DNA of 64,000 nucleotides from JAXMCI01 sp046349435. GTDB taxonomy: Bacteria; Pseudomonadota; Alphaproteobacteria; Dongiales; Dongiaceae. The stretch's first letter is position 1, and each line of letters begins with the position of its first letter. Location of the stretch: positions 41,958-105,957 of the forward strand of contig JAXMCI010000026.1 of assembly GCA_046349435.1 (NCBI GenBank), in the 5' to 3' direction. Below, piece after piece: positions 1 through 8,762 of this stretch. A model generated the notes under the pieces. It did not search any database, was not told the origin of the DNA, and saw only the letters and a list, made by a program, of their open reading frames with translations. The position numbers and the translations under genes were made by a program.

Positions 1-470
1 CCCTGCTCGGCCTCGGCCTCAACGAGGGCGCCTACATGGCCGAGATCGTCCGCGCCGGCCTGCTCTCGGTCGATCCGGGCCAGCGCGAGGCGGCCTACTC
101 GCTGGGCCTGACGCCGGCGCGCACGATCCGGCGGATCGTCCTGCCGCAGGCGCTCCGGGTCATCGTGCCGCCGACCGGCAACGAGATCATCGGCATGCTG
201 AAGGCGACCTCGCTGGTCAGCATCCTGGCCATCTCCGACCTGCTCTATTCCGTGCAGGGCATCTACGGGCGGACCTTCCAGACCATCCCGCTGCTGATCG
301 TGGCGAGCATCTGGTACCTGATCGCCTCGACCCTGCTCTCGCTGCTGCAGCGCCTGGTCGAGCGCCGGCTCGGGCGCGGCCATACCGGCGCGCAGGCGGA
401 CGGGCTCGCCCTGCTCCTCACGCCGCTGCGGCAGCGCCTCCTCCAGGGTGCGCGGCGGGGCCCGCGATGA
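1..470 (+). CDS. Polar amino-acid ABC transporter permease, 3' part
   Basis: Only the C-terminal ~155 residues lie in the window; the reading frame is open from base 3 and the 5' end is missing. The piece carries the EAA-type cytoplasmic loop that docks on the ATPase (ending QREAAYSLGLTP..IVLPQA) followed by two hydrophobic segments, as in HisM/GlnP/ArtM permeases. The NEIIGMLKATSL stretch is typical of the polar amino-acid family. Its stop overlaps the start of the ATPase gene (ATGA), so the two are translationally coupled. The product is an inner-membrane subunit; the exact amino acid cannot be told. Confidence 0.9.
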   Translation, partial: LLGLGLNEGAYMAEIVRAGLLSVDPGQREAAYSLGLTPARTIRRIVLPQALRVIVPPTGNEIIGMLKATSLVSILAISDLLYSVQGIYGRTFQTIPLLIVASIWYLIASTLLSLLQRLVERRLGRGHTGAQADGLALLLTPLRQRLLQGARRGPR

Positions 471-1288
471 GCGCGCCGCCGCTCGCCCGGGCCGCGGCGC
501 AGCCGATGGTCCGCATCGCCGCGGTGTCGAAGCGGTTCGGCCCCGTCCAGGTGCTGTCCGAGGTCGACCTGACCGTCGCCGCCGGCGAGGTCTGCTGCCT
601 GATCGGCCCGTCCGGCGCCGGGAAGAGCACGCTGATCCGCTGCATCAACTACCTCGAGAAGGTCGATTCCGGGCGCATCTACGTCAACGGCCAGCTGGTC
701 GGCTACAAGGTGAAGAACGGGCGGCTGCACGAGCTCAAGGCGCGGGAGGCGGCGCGGTCGCGCGCCGACACCGCGATGGTGTTCCAGCATTTCAACCTGT
801 TCCCCCACCTCTCCGTGCTCGGCAACATCATCGAGGCGCCGATGCAGGTCCGGGGCGAATCGCGCGCCAGCGCCGAGGAGCGCGCCCGCGCCCTGCTCGA
901 TCGCGTCGGGCTCGCCGGCCGGGAGCAGGCCTATCCGCGGGAGCTCTCCGGCGGCCAGAAGCAGCGGGTGGCGATCGCCCGCGCGCTGGCGATGCGGCCC
1001 AAGCTGCTGCTGTTCGACGAGCCGACCTCGGCGCTCGATCCCGAGCTCGTCGGCGAGGTGCTCGACGTCATGCGCGACCTCGCCCGCGAGGGCCAGACGA
1101 TGATCGTCGTCACCCACGAGATGGGCTTCGCGCGCGAGGTCGCCGACACCGTGGTGTTCATGGACCAGGGCCATATCGTCGAATCGGGCCCGCCGCAGCA
1201 GGTCCTCGACGCCCCGACCATGCCGCGGACCCAGGCGTTCCTGTCGAAGGTCCTCGGCAACCGGGCCGCCGCCGACCGGAGCGGGTGA
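467..1288 (+). CDS. Polar amino-acid ABC transporter ATP-binding protein (GlnQ/HisP type)
   Basis: 273 residues, one nucleotide-binding domain, the usual length for the family. Walker A GPSGAGKST lies near residues 47-55, the Q-loop is in MVFQHFNLFPH, the signature LSGGQKQRVAIARAL is near 159, Walker B LLLFDEPTSALD near 181 and the switch histidine in VVTHEMGFA. The FQHFNLFPH and VTHEMGFARE strings are characteristic of amino-acid importers. It energises the permease encoded just upstream by a 4-base overlap. No binding protein is seen here, so it must be upstream of the window or elsewhere. Confidence 0.95.
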   Translation: MSAPPLARAAAQPMVRIAAVSKRFGPVQVLSEVDLTVAAGEVCCLIGPSGAGKSTLIRCINYLEKVDSGRIYVNGQLVGYKVKNGRLHELKAREAARSRADTAMVFQHFNLFPHLSVLGNIIEAPMQVRGESRASAEERARALLDRVGLAGREQAYPRELSGGQKQRVAIARALAMRPKLLLFDEPTSALDPELVGEVLDVMRDLAREGQTMIVVTHEMGFAREVADTVVFMDQGHIVESGPPQQVLDAPTMPRTQAFLSKVLGNRAAADRSG

Positions 1289-1331
1289 GGGCTCGCGACC
1301 GTCCTGGCGTGATCGCCGTGCCGGGCCTCCT

Positions 1332-1409
1332 CCTTCGACAGGCTCAGGATGAGGCCTGCGGGATCGCGCCTGCCTCTACCCCCGAACCTCGTCCTGAGCC
1401 TGTCGAAGG
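1332..1409. repeat. 23-bp near-perfect inverted repeat (REP-like)
   Basis: Arms at 1332-1354 and 1387-1409 are reverse complements with one mismatch (A versus G, which would still pair as G-U in RNA) around a 32-base loop. The arm core TTCGACAGGCTCAGGATGAG is, from memory, a widely dispersed intergenic palindrome in alphaproteobacterial genomes. It sits in the 240-base gap after the amino-acid ATPase gene and may also stop or process its transcript. No second copy was found in the window. Confidence 0.8.
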
Positions 1410-1528
1410 GCGAGGTCGGCACGGCCTTGCCGCGTGGCCGCCGCTGCCGGGCCGGGCTCGCGAGGCGCGCCGACGTGCCGGGCAGCATGTAGCATGGCGG
1501 CGGCGATGCCCCTTCGCGGTGACGGACC

Positions 1529-2815
1529 ATGGCGCGACCCGGCTGGCGTCTGACGATCATCCTGCCGGCCTGGTTCGCGCTGGCGCTCGCGGCCTACGGG
1601 TCGAACGGGCGCACGCTCTACACCGGCGACTCGATCGCCACGGCGCTGATCCCGGTCGCCGTCCTGCTGGACGGGACGGTGATGCTGGACCGCTTCGCGG
1701 CCGAGGAGCTCGCCCGCCCGGTGCATTACTGGATCCGGCAGACGCCGAGGGGGGTCGCCTCGTTCTACCCGGCCGCCATGGGCGTCGTCGCCACGCCGTT
1801 CATGGCGGGGCCGATCCTGTGGGAGCGCTGGACGCGCCCGGACCTGTCGCCGGCCGAGTGGCGGAACCTCGCCGTCGATCACTGGCAGAAATGGGCGGCG
1901 GCCATCATCGCCGCGCTGGCGGTGGTCGTCTTCCGCTATGTCGCCTGGGCGCTCGGCTTCGCCGCGCCGCTCGCCTTCGCGCTGACCCTGCTGTTCGCGT
2001 TCGGCAGCGAGCTGATGGCCGTCTCCTCGCAGTCGCTGTGGCAGCACGGGCCGGGCACGCTGCTGATCCTCGGCGCGCTGGCCTGCCTGGTCCGCCCCGG
2101 CGCGCCGGGGCGGCCGGGGGCGCTGCTGCTCGGGATCTGCCTCGGGCTCGCCGTGGCGGTGCGGCTGCCCAACCTGGCCTTCGCCGCTCCGCTCTTCCTC
2201 GTCGCCCTGCGGCGCCATCCCGCCCGCGCCATGCTGGCGGCCGGCGCCGGCGCCGCGATGCTCGGGCCGCAGCTCGCCTGGAACCTGTGGACCTTCGGCA
2301 GCCTGCTCGGCGGCTACCAGCGGGCGGCGCGCCATCTGCGGCCGGATCTCCTGCTGTCCAACCTGCCCGGCGTCCTGGCCAGCCCGGCCCGCGGGTTGCT
2401 GATCTTCTTCCCCGCGACCCTGCTGCTCGCCGCGCTGCTGGCGGCGCGCCCGGCCGTGCTGCGGCGCGACCTGGCCATGGCGCTGGCCGGCGGCATCATC
2501 CTGCAGCTCGTCGTCGGCGCGTCCTGGGCCCAGTGGTGGGGCGGCTGGAGCTACGGGCCGCGCTACATGGCGGAGCTGCAGGGGCCCCTGCTGCTGCTGC
2601 TCGGCCTCGCCTGGCCGCAGGCGCGGGCCGGACGGATCGCCGCCTGGGCCGCGCTCGCGCTCGCCATCCTCGTCTCCGTGCCGATCCAGGTCGCCGGCGC
2701 CTACAGCCCGGCGGCGGGCGGGTGGGACGCCGACCCCCCGATCGACCAGCATCTCGAGCGGCTCTGGGACTTCGGCGACACCCCCTATCTGCGCGCCCTC
2801 AGGGCAAATCTCTAG
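1529..2815 (+). CDS. Polytopic membrane protein, glycosyltransferase-39-like
   Basis: 428 residues with about ten hydrophobic segments, beginning with an N-terminal membrane anchor and followed by an exposed loop (TGDSIATALIPVAVLLDGTV) containing acidic residues, as in GT-C/ArnT-like enzymes that use polyprenyl-linked sugars. An acceptor site cannot be assigned. It stands alone: 240 bases from the transporter upstream and ~100 bases from the sugar-binding protein downstream, so it may be its own transcription unit. The start is the ATG at 1529. The enzymatic role is unproven; a structural membrane protein is equally possible. Confidence 0.7.
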   Translation: MARPGWRLTIILPAWFALALAAYGSNGRTLYTGDSIATALIPVAVLLDGTVMLDRFAAEELARPVHYWIRQTPRGVASFYPAAMGVVATPFMAGPILWERWTRPDLSPAEWRNLAVDHWQKWAAAIIAALAVVVFRYVAWALGFAAPLAFALTLLFAFGSELMAVSSQSLWQHGPGTLLILGALACLVRPGAPGRPGALLLGICLGLAVAVRLPNLAFAAPLFLVALRRHPARAMLAAGAGAAMLGPQLAWNLWTFGSLLGGYQRAARHLRPDLLLSNLPGVLASPARGLLIFFPATLLLAALLAARPAVLRRDLAMALAGGIILQLVVGASWAQWWGGWSYGPRYMAELQGPLLLLLGLAWPQARAGRIAAWAALALAILVSVPIQVAGAYSPAAGGWDADPPIDQHLERLWDFGDTPYLRALRANL

Positions 2816-2913
2816 CCGCCCGGCCCCTTCGCCTTGCGGGCGACGCGGCCCGGCGCTTACTCTCCTGCTCGCGCGCCCCGGCTGGACGGGGCGGACAGAA
2901 TCGGGGAGGGACC

Positions 2914-3879
2914 ATGACACGGGGGATGCTTGGACGGGCGACCGGAGCGCTGGCCGCGCTCGCCTTCGGCGGCGTGCTGGCGACGGCCGCGCTGCCCGCG
3001 GTGGCCGACGACGCGGTGCGGGTCACCATGATCATCTACTCGGCGCCGGGCGATCCCTTCTGGAACCCGGTGATCCACGGCGCGCAGGAGGCCGCCAAGG
3101 ACCGCGGCGTCAGCCTCGACATCCAGTATGCCGACCAGGATCCGGTGAAGCAGAACAACCTGACCGAGACCGCCATCGCCAACAAGGTCGACGGCATCGC
3201 GGTGGTCAACTGGACGCCGGACGCCTTCACCGCCTCGATCGCGGCGGCGCGCAAGGCCGGCATCGGCGTGGTCACCTTCGACACCGACGACCCGAAGCCG
3301 AACGCCACCGAGAGCCAGGCCTATGTCGGGCAGAACTTCTTCACCGCCGGCCAGAACATCGGCCGCTTCATGGTCGCCAAGGCCGGCCTGAAGAAGGGCG
3401 ACCACGTGGTCTGCCCGGTCGAGGATCCCGACGCCTTCTACGGCGTCGAGCGCTATCGCGGCATCAAGTCGGTGCTCGACGAGGCCGGCATCACCTCGGA
3501 GCGGATCGACGCGACGCCGACCATGGCGACCGCGCTGACCCGCGTCGCCGAGTACCTGGTCGGCCACCCCGAGACCAAGGCGGTGATCGGGCTGGGCAGC
3601 GTCGTCACCGAGGTGGCGCCGCAGGCCGCCGCCGACGCCAAGGCCAAGGTCGCGGTCGGCGGCTTCGACCTCAGCCCGCGGATCGTCGACGACATCATCG
3701 CCGGCAAGTCGCTCGGCACCGTCGATTCCGGCGCCTACTACGAGGGCTACATGCCGATCGTGCTGCTCTACTACTACGCCAAGTACGGCATCCCGCCGGT
3801 CAGCATCGCGATCGGCGGCACGGTGATCGACAAGGAGGCGGCCGCCGAGGTCAAGAAGTGGGCCGGCACCTATCGCTGA
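2914..3879 (+). CDS. Sugar ABC transporter periplasmic binding protein (RbsB/FrcB-like)
   Basis: 321 residues. The ATG at 2914 follows a good ribosome site (GGGGAGGG, 2902-2910) and begins a signal peptide ending near AVADDA. The mature part has the periplasmic-binding-protein-1 fold signature: a Y..PGDPFWNPVIHGAQEAAKDRG opening, the AIANKVDGIAV hinge region and GVVTFDTDDP. It captures a sugar in the periplasm for the permease and ATPase encoded next. The downstream lactonase suggests an aldose oxidised after import. The same reading frame stays open far upstream of the true start; that upstream part is a shadow of other genes. Confidence 0.93.
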   Translation: MTRGMLGRATGALAALAFGGVLATAALPAVADDAVRVTMIIYSAPGDPFWNPVIHGAQEAAKDRGVSLDIQYADQDPVKQNNLTETAIANKVDGIAVVNWTPDAFTASIAAARKAGIGVVTFDTDDPKPNATESQAYVGQNFFTAGQNIGRFMVAKAGLKKGDHVVCPVEDPDAFYGVERYRGIKSVLDEAGITSERIDATPTMATALTRVAEYLVGHPETKAVIGLGSVVTEVAPQAAADAKAKVAVGGFDLSPRIVDDIIAGKSLGTVDSGAYYEGYMPIVLLYYYAKYGIPPVSIAIGGTVIDKEAAAEVKKWAGTYR

Positions 3880-3919
3880 GCCGGGCGCCGGGCCGGGGTC
3901 CGGACGCTCGCTAGACCCG

Positions 3920-4969
3920 GTGTCCGCACCGGTCGAGGGCAGCGGCGGGGCGGGCGGCGCGATGCCGCCCGCCCGCGCCATCGCCGCGGCGCCCGGCGGG
4001 CTGGCCGCCCGCCTGCGCTGGCTGCGCCGCCAGCCCGCCACCAGCATCGTCGGGCTGTTCGTCCTGGTGCAGCTCGTCTGCATCATCGGCGGCCTGGCCG
4101 TGCCTGAGAGCTTCCGCTACGTCTCCGACACCAACATCTCGCTGGTGCTGAAGGCGATCCCGGTGCTCGGCGTCACCGCGCTCGGCGTCGGGGTGCTGAT
4201 GATCTCGGGCGAGTACGACCTGTCGGTCGGCTCGACCTACGTCTTCACCGCCTACACCATGGCGCTGCTCTACAATGCCGGCGCGCCGGTCTGGATCGCC
4301 GTGCCGGTGACCATCCTGGTCGGCGCGGGGATCGGGCTGGTCAACGGCCTCATCACGCTGCGCCTGGCGATCCCCTCCTTCATCGCCACGCTCGGCAGCA
4401 TGATGGTGCTGCGCGGGCTGGTGCGCTGGATCTCGGAGGGGCGCTCCGTCTCCTTCCACCCGCCGGAGGGCTTCGTCAAGCTGATCACCGGCTCGGTGCT
4501 GGGGATCAACGCCGAGTTCGTCTGGTTCGTCGCGCTGGTCGCCATCGTCGGCGTCATCCTCCACCGCACCCGGCTCGGCAACCACATGTTCCTGGTCGGC
4601 GGCAACGAGCGGACGGCGATGGCGGTCGGCGTCGACGTCCGCCGGGTCAAGCTCACCGCCTTCGTCTTCTCCGCCGTCGGCGCGACGCTGGCCGGCATCC
4701 TCAGCACCACGCGGGTGAGCAGCGTCACCGCCTCGCAGGGCATCGGCTTCGAGCTCCGGGCGATCACCGTCTGCGTCATCGGCGGCCTGTTCCTGTCGGG
4801 CGGCCGCGGCACCATCATCGGCCTCTTCGTCGGCGCCTGCCTGATGTACACGGTCGAGGACGTGCTGCTGCTGCTGCGCGCCCCGGGCTTCTATCTCGAG
4901 GTCTTCATCGGCGTCATCCTGGTCGGCGCCGTGGTCGCCAACAGCTGGCTGGCCCGGAGGAGCCGATGA
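3920..4969 (+). CDS. Sugar ABC transporter permease (RbsC/FrcC family)
   Basis: 349 residues from a GTG at 3920; an in-frame ATG at 3962 would give a 335-residue protein and is a serious alternative start. Eight to ten hydrophobic segments, with the family hallmarks GEYDLSVGSTY (GxxDLSVG motif) and GGRGTIIGLFVG near the C-terminus. It forms the inner-membrane channel of the sugar importer. The end overlaps the ATPase start by 4 bases, giving the order binding protein, permease, ATPase. Confidence 0.93.
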   Translation: MSAPVEGSGGAGGAMPPARAIAAAPGGLAARLRWLRRQPATSIVGLFVLVQLVCIIGGLAVPESFRYVSDTNISLVLKAIPVLGVTALGVGVLMISGEYDLSVGSTYVFTAYTMALLYNAGAPVWIAVPVTILVGAGIGLVNGLITLRLAIPSFIATLGSMMVLRGLVRWISEGRSVSFHPPEGFVKLITGSVLGINAEFVWFVALVAIVGVILHRTRLGNHMFLVGGNERTAMAVGVDVRRVKLTAFVFSAVGATLAGILSTTRVSSVTASQGIGFELRAITVCVIGGLFLSGGRGTIIGLFVGACLMYTVEDVLLLLRAPGFYLEVFIGVILVGAVVANSWLARRSR

Positions 4970-5715
4970 GCGGCCCGATGTCCGGGGAGCCCATGATCGA
5001 GCTGCGCGGCATCTCGAAGCAGTACGGTCACGTCCTGGCGCTTGACCGGGTCGACCTGCAGATCCAGCAGAACGAGGTGATCGGCCTGCTCGGCGACAAC
5101 GGCGCCGGCAAGTCGACCATGGTGCGCATCATGTCCGGCATCGAGATCCCGGACTCCGGCACCATCCTGCGCGACGGGCGCGAGGTGCGGCTGCGCAGCC
5201 GCAAGGATTCGGAGCGCATCGGCATCGAGACGATCTACCAGGACGCCGCCCTGGTCGGCTCGATGTCGATCATGCGCAACTTCTTCGCCGGCCGGGAGCT
5301 GACCAACCGGCTGGGGCTGCTCGACGTGCCGCGGATGAACGCCATCGTCATGGACGTGCTGCTCGACAAGGTGCGCATCGCCGGCATCAACTCGCCGGAC
5401 CTGCTGGTCGAGGCGCTGTCCGGTGGCCAGCGCCAAGCGGTGGCGATCGCGCGGGCCGTCCACTTCAAGACCGCGATGCTGATCCTCGACGAGCCGACCA
5501 GCGCGCTGTCGGTGCGCGAGACCGAGAAGGTGCTGTCGCACATCACCCAGCTGAAGAACGACGGGGTGGCGGCGATGTTCATCACCCACAACATCTATCA
5601 CGCCTACCAGGTCTGCGACCGCTTCGTCATCCTGTCGCACGGCAAGGTGGTGCACAGCGTGCCGCGCGCGGCGACCTCGGTGCGCGAGCTCAGCGACATC
5701 ATCGTGATGAACTGA
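4966..5715 (+). CDS. Sugar ABC transporter ATP-binding protein, single domain (FrcA-like)
   Basis: 249 residues with one nucleotide-binding domain: Walker A GDNGAGKST near 43-51, signature LSGGQRQAVAIARAV near 151, Walker B LILDEPTSAL near 172, switch histidine in FITHNIYHAY. Most RbsA/XylG sugar ATPases are tandem ~500-residue proteins; the short one-domain form is that of FrcA-type fructose/ribose/mannose systems and presumably works as a homodimer. Start at the ATGA overlap (4966); ATGs at 4978 and 4993 are alternatives. Confidence 0.92.
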   Translation: MSGPMSGEPMIELRGISKQYGHVLALDRVDLQIQQNEVIGLLGDNGAGKSTMVRIMSGIEIPDSGTILRDGREVRLRSRKDSERIGIETIYQDAALVGSMSIMRNFFAGRELTNRLGLLDVPRMNAIVMDVLLDKVRIAGINSPDLLVEALSGGQRQAVAIARAVHFKTAMLILDEPTSALSVRETEKVLSHITQLKNDGVAAMFITHNIYHAYQVCDRFVILSHGKVVHSVPRAATSVRELSDIIVMN

Positions 5716-5726
5716 GGAGGCCGGCG

Positions 5727-6629
5727 ATGAGCGAGGCGCGATGCGTTCTGGCGGCGCGCAGCGTGCTGTCGGAGGGCGCGCTGTGGAGCCCGGCGGAGCA
5801 GGCGCTCTACTGGGTCGACCAGATGCGGCCGGAGCTGCACCGCTTCGACCCCGCGACCGGCGCCGACACGCGCTTCGCGCTCGACCTGCCGGCGCAGCTC
5901 GGCGCCCTGGTGCCGCGTCGCGGCGGCGGCTTCGTGCTCGCCGCGGCCGACGGCCTCTCCTTCGTCGATGCCGCCTTCACCCGCCGCACCCCGTTTGTGC
6001 ATCCCGCCGCGCACCAGCCCGGCGCCAGCTTCAACGACGCCAAGTGCGATCGCCAGGGCCGGCTCTGGGCCGGCACCACCGACCGGCGGGAGAGCGACCC
6101 GATCGGCGAGCTCTACCGGGTCGAGCCGGACGGCAAGGCCAGCCTGATCGCCGACGGCATCATCGCCTCGAACGGCCCGTCCTTCAGCCCGGACGGCCGG
6201 ATCATGTACCACACCGACTCGCATGGCGGGACGATCTGGGCCTACGACATCGACCCGGACAGCGGCACCGCGTCCAACCGGCGCGTCTTCGTGCGCATCC
6301 CGCGCGCCGACGGCGCTCCGGACGGCTCGACGGTCGATGCCGAAGGCCATCTCTGGACGGCGCACTGGGGCGGCCGCCGGGTCACCCGGTTCGCGCCGGA
6401 CGGCCGCGTCTCCCGCGTCATCGAGATTCCCGCCCGGTCGCCGACCAGCTGCGCCTTCGGTGGCCCGGCGATGACCACCCTCTACGTCACGACCGCGTCG
6501 ATCGACCTCGATCCCACGGGCTTCCGCACCATGACCGACGCCGAGTTCGACGCCGCCCCCTGGGAGGGCGGCATCTTCGCGGTCGAGACCGGCGTGCGCG
6601 GCCTGGCGGAGCCGGCCTTCCGCGGCTGA
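5727..6629 (+). CDS. SMP-30/gluconolactonase-family sugar lactonase
   Basis: 300 residues, six-bladed propeller family. The ligands expected for the divalent metal are visible: E in LSEGALWSP, N in ASFNDAKCDRQGRLW, N in IASNGPSFSPDG and D in APDGSTVDAEG. It hydrolyses sugar lactones to aldonic acids in the cytoplasm. A strong ribosome site (GAGGAGG) precedes the ATG at 11 bases after the ATPase gene, so it belongs to the sugar-transport operon. Together with the convergent SDR gene it suggests an oxidative route: sugar to lactone to acid. The sugar itself is not identified. Confidence 0.93.
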   Translation: MSEARCVLAARSVLSEGALWSPAEQALYWVDQMRPELHRFDPATGADTRFALDLPAQLGALVPRRGGGFVLAAADGLSFVDAAFTRRTPFVHPAAHQPGASFNDAKCDRQGRLWAGTTDRRESDPIGELYRVEPDGKASLIADGIIASNGPSFSPDGRIMYHTDSHGGTIWAYDIDPDSGTASNRRVFVRIPRADGAPDGSTVDAEGHLWTAHWGGRRVTRFAPDGRVSRVIEIPARSPTSCAFGGPAMTTLYVTTASIDLDPTGFRTMTDAEFDAAPWEGGIFAVETGVRGLAEPAFRG

Positions 6630-6643
6630 GCCGCCGGGCTCAG
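6626..6643. terminator. Short hairpin spanning both stop codons of convergent genes
   Basis: CTGAGCC (6626-6632), loop GCCG, GGCTCAG (6637-6643): a perfect 7-bp stem. The left arm contains the TGA of the lactonase gene and the right arm the TCA (TGA on the minus strand) of the SDR gene. There is no T-run, so intrinsic termination is only a candidate role. It works in either direction. Confidence 0.5.
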
Positions 6644-7422
6644 AGGCGCGGGAAGCCGGTCGGGTACTCCGGCAGGGTGACGCCGCCATCGACGGCGAAG
6701 GTCTGGCCCGTCATGTAGGCGGAATCGTCGCTCGCCAGGAACAGCACGGCGCGGGCGATGTCCTCGGGCATGGCGAAGCGGCCCATCGGGATGAAGGCCT
6801 TCACCGCCGCCTTGAACTCCTCGTCGTAGAGCGCCTCGGCGCCGGGCGTCAGCACGTGGCCGGGCTCGACGCCGTTGATGGTGATGCCGAGCTTGGCGAA
6901 CTCCAGCGCGGCGCCCTTGATCAGGCCGTTGATGCCGCCCTTGGACGCGCCGTAATGGGCCTGGCCGGCGATCCCCGTGCGCGGCCCGGTGATCGAGGAG
7001 GTCACCACGATGCGGCCGTAGCCCCGCGCCTTCATCGCCGGCAGGCAGGCCTGGATGCAGAGGAAGACGCCCTTGAGGTTGGTGTCGATCAGCTTGTCCC
7101 AGGTCGCCTCGGGCAGGGTCTCGATCAGCCCGCCATCGAACACCGCGGCGTTGGGGCAGAGGATGTCGATGCGCCCGAAATGGCGGAGCGCCGCGGCCGC
7201 CATGGCGCGGACCTCGGCGGCGACGCTGACATCGACCCGGCAGGGCTCCGCCCGGCCGCCCGCCTCGCGCAGCGCGGCGGCGGTCGAGGCGGCGGTCGCC
7301 TCGTCGACGTCGGCCACCAGCACCGACGCGCCCTCCGCGGCGAGCAGCGCGGCGATGCCGCGCCCGATGCCGCGGCCCGCGCCGGTAACGATCGCACCCT
7401 TCCCCTGGAACCTGCCGGCCAT
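6640..7422 (-). CDS. SDR-family NAD(P)-dependent oxidoreductase
   Basis: 260 residues from the ATG at 7422, chosen because GCGGAGGAAT stands just upstream; a longer frame reaches 7488 but adds an uncharacteristic Arg-rich tail. Classical SDR features: cofactor loop TGAGRGIG (13-20), CPNAA in place of NNAG (89-93), N115, catalytic S142/S143, Y157 and K161 (YGASK). Asp at the end of beta-2 (VADVD) favours NAD(H). Probably a sugar or polyol dehydrogenase feeding the neighbouring lactonase, an inference from position only. Confidence 0.92.
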   Translation of the reverse strand: MAGRFQGKGAIVTGAGRGIGRGIAALLAAEGASVLVADVDEATAASTAAALREAGGRAEPCRVDVSVAAEVRAMAAAALRHFGRIDILCPNAAVFDGGLIETLPEATWDKLIDTNLKGVFLCIQACLPAMKARGYGRIVVTSSITGPRTGIAGQAHYGASKGGINGLIKGAALEFAKLGITINGVEPGHVLTPGAEALYDEEFKAAVKAFIPMGRFAMPEDIARAVLFLASDDSAYMTGQTFAVDGGVTLPEYPTGFPRL

Positions 7423-7566
7423 CGCGCATTCCTCCGCTTCGTCCGTCGTGCCGCGGCGACTATTGCGGCGGCGCGCCGGCCTTGTCAAAGGCGAGGCAGG
7501 AAGGGGTCCGCTGTCCGGCCGGGGGCGAACGGGCTATCGTGGCGCCGCGTCCAGGACGGAGCTGCG

Positions 7567-8741
7567 ATGCGACGGGATGCGTGTACCGCCCGGGCGCCCA
7601 TGCCCCTCGCCGGCCTGGCGCTGGTCGCCGGCCTGGCGCTGTCGGGCGGCGCGCGCGCGGATTGGTGCGCCGTCGTCGGTCCTGCGGACGCGCCGCAGGC
7701 GGCGGCCGTCGTGGCGCGTGCCGGGCAGCAGCTCGCCGACCCGCCGCACCCGCTGCCGCGGCTCCACACCGAGGGCTTGCTGCCGCACCAGGGCGAGCGC
7801 GACGCGGCGGAGCTGGCGGCCCGCGACTTCCCGGCGATGCGCGATGCTGCCCTGGCCTGGCGCCTCACCGGAGACCCCCGCTTCGCCCGGCAGGCCGACC
7901 GCATCCTCGCCGCCTGGATGGTGGTCTATGCGCCGGGCTTCAACCCGATCGACGAGACGCGCCTCGACGCGCTGATCGAGGGCTACGCGCTCGCCCGCGA
8001 CGGGCTGGCGCCCGGCACGCGGCAGGCCGCCGAGGCCTTCCTGCGCGGGCTGGCCGAGGGCTATCTGGCCCGGTCGACGGCGCGCCGCGACCCGGAGCGC
8101 GGGCCGGGTTCGGCCACCTGGATCAACAACTGGCAGAGCCACCGCGTGAAGCTCGTCGCCCTGGCCGCCGCGGCGCTGGGCGACGGGCGGCTGATCGAGC
8201 GGGCGAGGAGCTGTTCCGGGCCCAGCTCTCGGCCAACATTGCTGGGGATGGCGAGGTCGTCGATTTTCGCGAGGACGATGCGCTGCGCTACGTCGTCTAC
8301 GACCTCGAGCTGCTGGCCGTCGCGGCGATCGCTGCACCGGCCCTTCGGCGGACCTCGGCTGCATCTGCCCGGCGACGCGGGGTCCGCCTGGCGACCGCGC
8401 TGGCCTGGCTGGCGCCCTATGCCCGGGGTGCGCGCAGCCACCGCGAGTTCGCCGGCAGCCGGGTGCCCTTCGACCGCGCGCGCGCCGCCGCCGGCGTGCC
8501 GGGCTTCGCCGGCACGTGGCAGCCGGCCAATGCGGGGCAGCTCTACTGGCTGGCCGCGTGGCTCGATCCGGCCTGGCTGACGCTCGCGGCCCGGCTGGCA
8601 CCGGAGCCGCCGGACTGGCTGGCCTTGTGCCGGCCGGGATGGCCGCCGGACCAGCCGGCGCCGTGCGGAGCTGCCGGGGCGGCAGGCTCGAGCCCGGAAG
8701 AAGGGGCGCCGGCGCGTCCTGCCTGCCGACGCCCCAAGTGA
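7567..8741 (+). pseudogene. Alginate-lyase-family gene with three apparent frameshifts
   Basis: The ATG at 7567 opens a signal peptide (LAGLALVAGLALSGGARA) and an alpha/alpha-toroid lyase-like domain with the NNWQSHRVKL motif typical of alginate lyase family members. The coding frame then moves near 8205 (after LIERA to ELFRAQLSANIAGDG), near 8334 (to HRPFGGPRLHLPGDAG) and near 8381 (to VRLATALAWLAPYARG), each consistent with a single-base indel in or beside a G or C run. The remaining segments are all conserved and stop-free to 8741. Either the gene is newly inactivated or the read has errors. The intact product would be a ~390-residue periplasmic polysaccharide lyase. Confidence 0.75.
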
Positions 8742-8743
8742 CC

Positions 8744-8762
8744 CGCGCAACGCGGTTGCGCG
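8744..8762 (+). terminator. Hairpin just after the alginate-lyase-like gene
   Basis: CGCGCAAC (8744-8751), loop GCG, GTTGCGCG (8755-8762): a perfect 8-bp stem starting 3 bases after the stop codon. No T-run follows, so it is a candidate transcript end or 3' stabiliser only. Confidence 0.45.

Noticed and set aside
448..2913. A very long open frame preceding, and continuous with, the sugar-binding-protein gene
   Set aside because: The translation before 2914 is Arg/Pro/Gly-rich and overlaps two real genes in another frame; the signal peptide and ribosome site fix the start at 2914.
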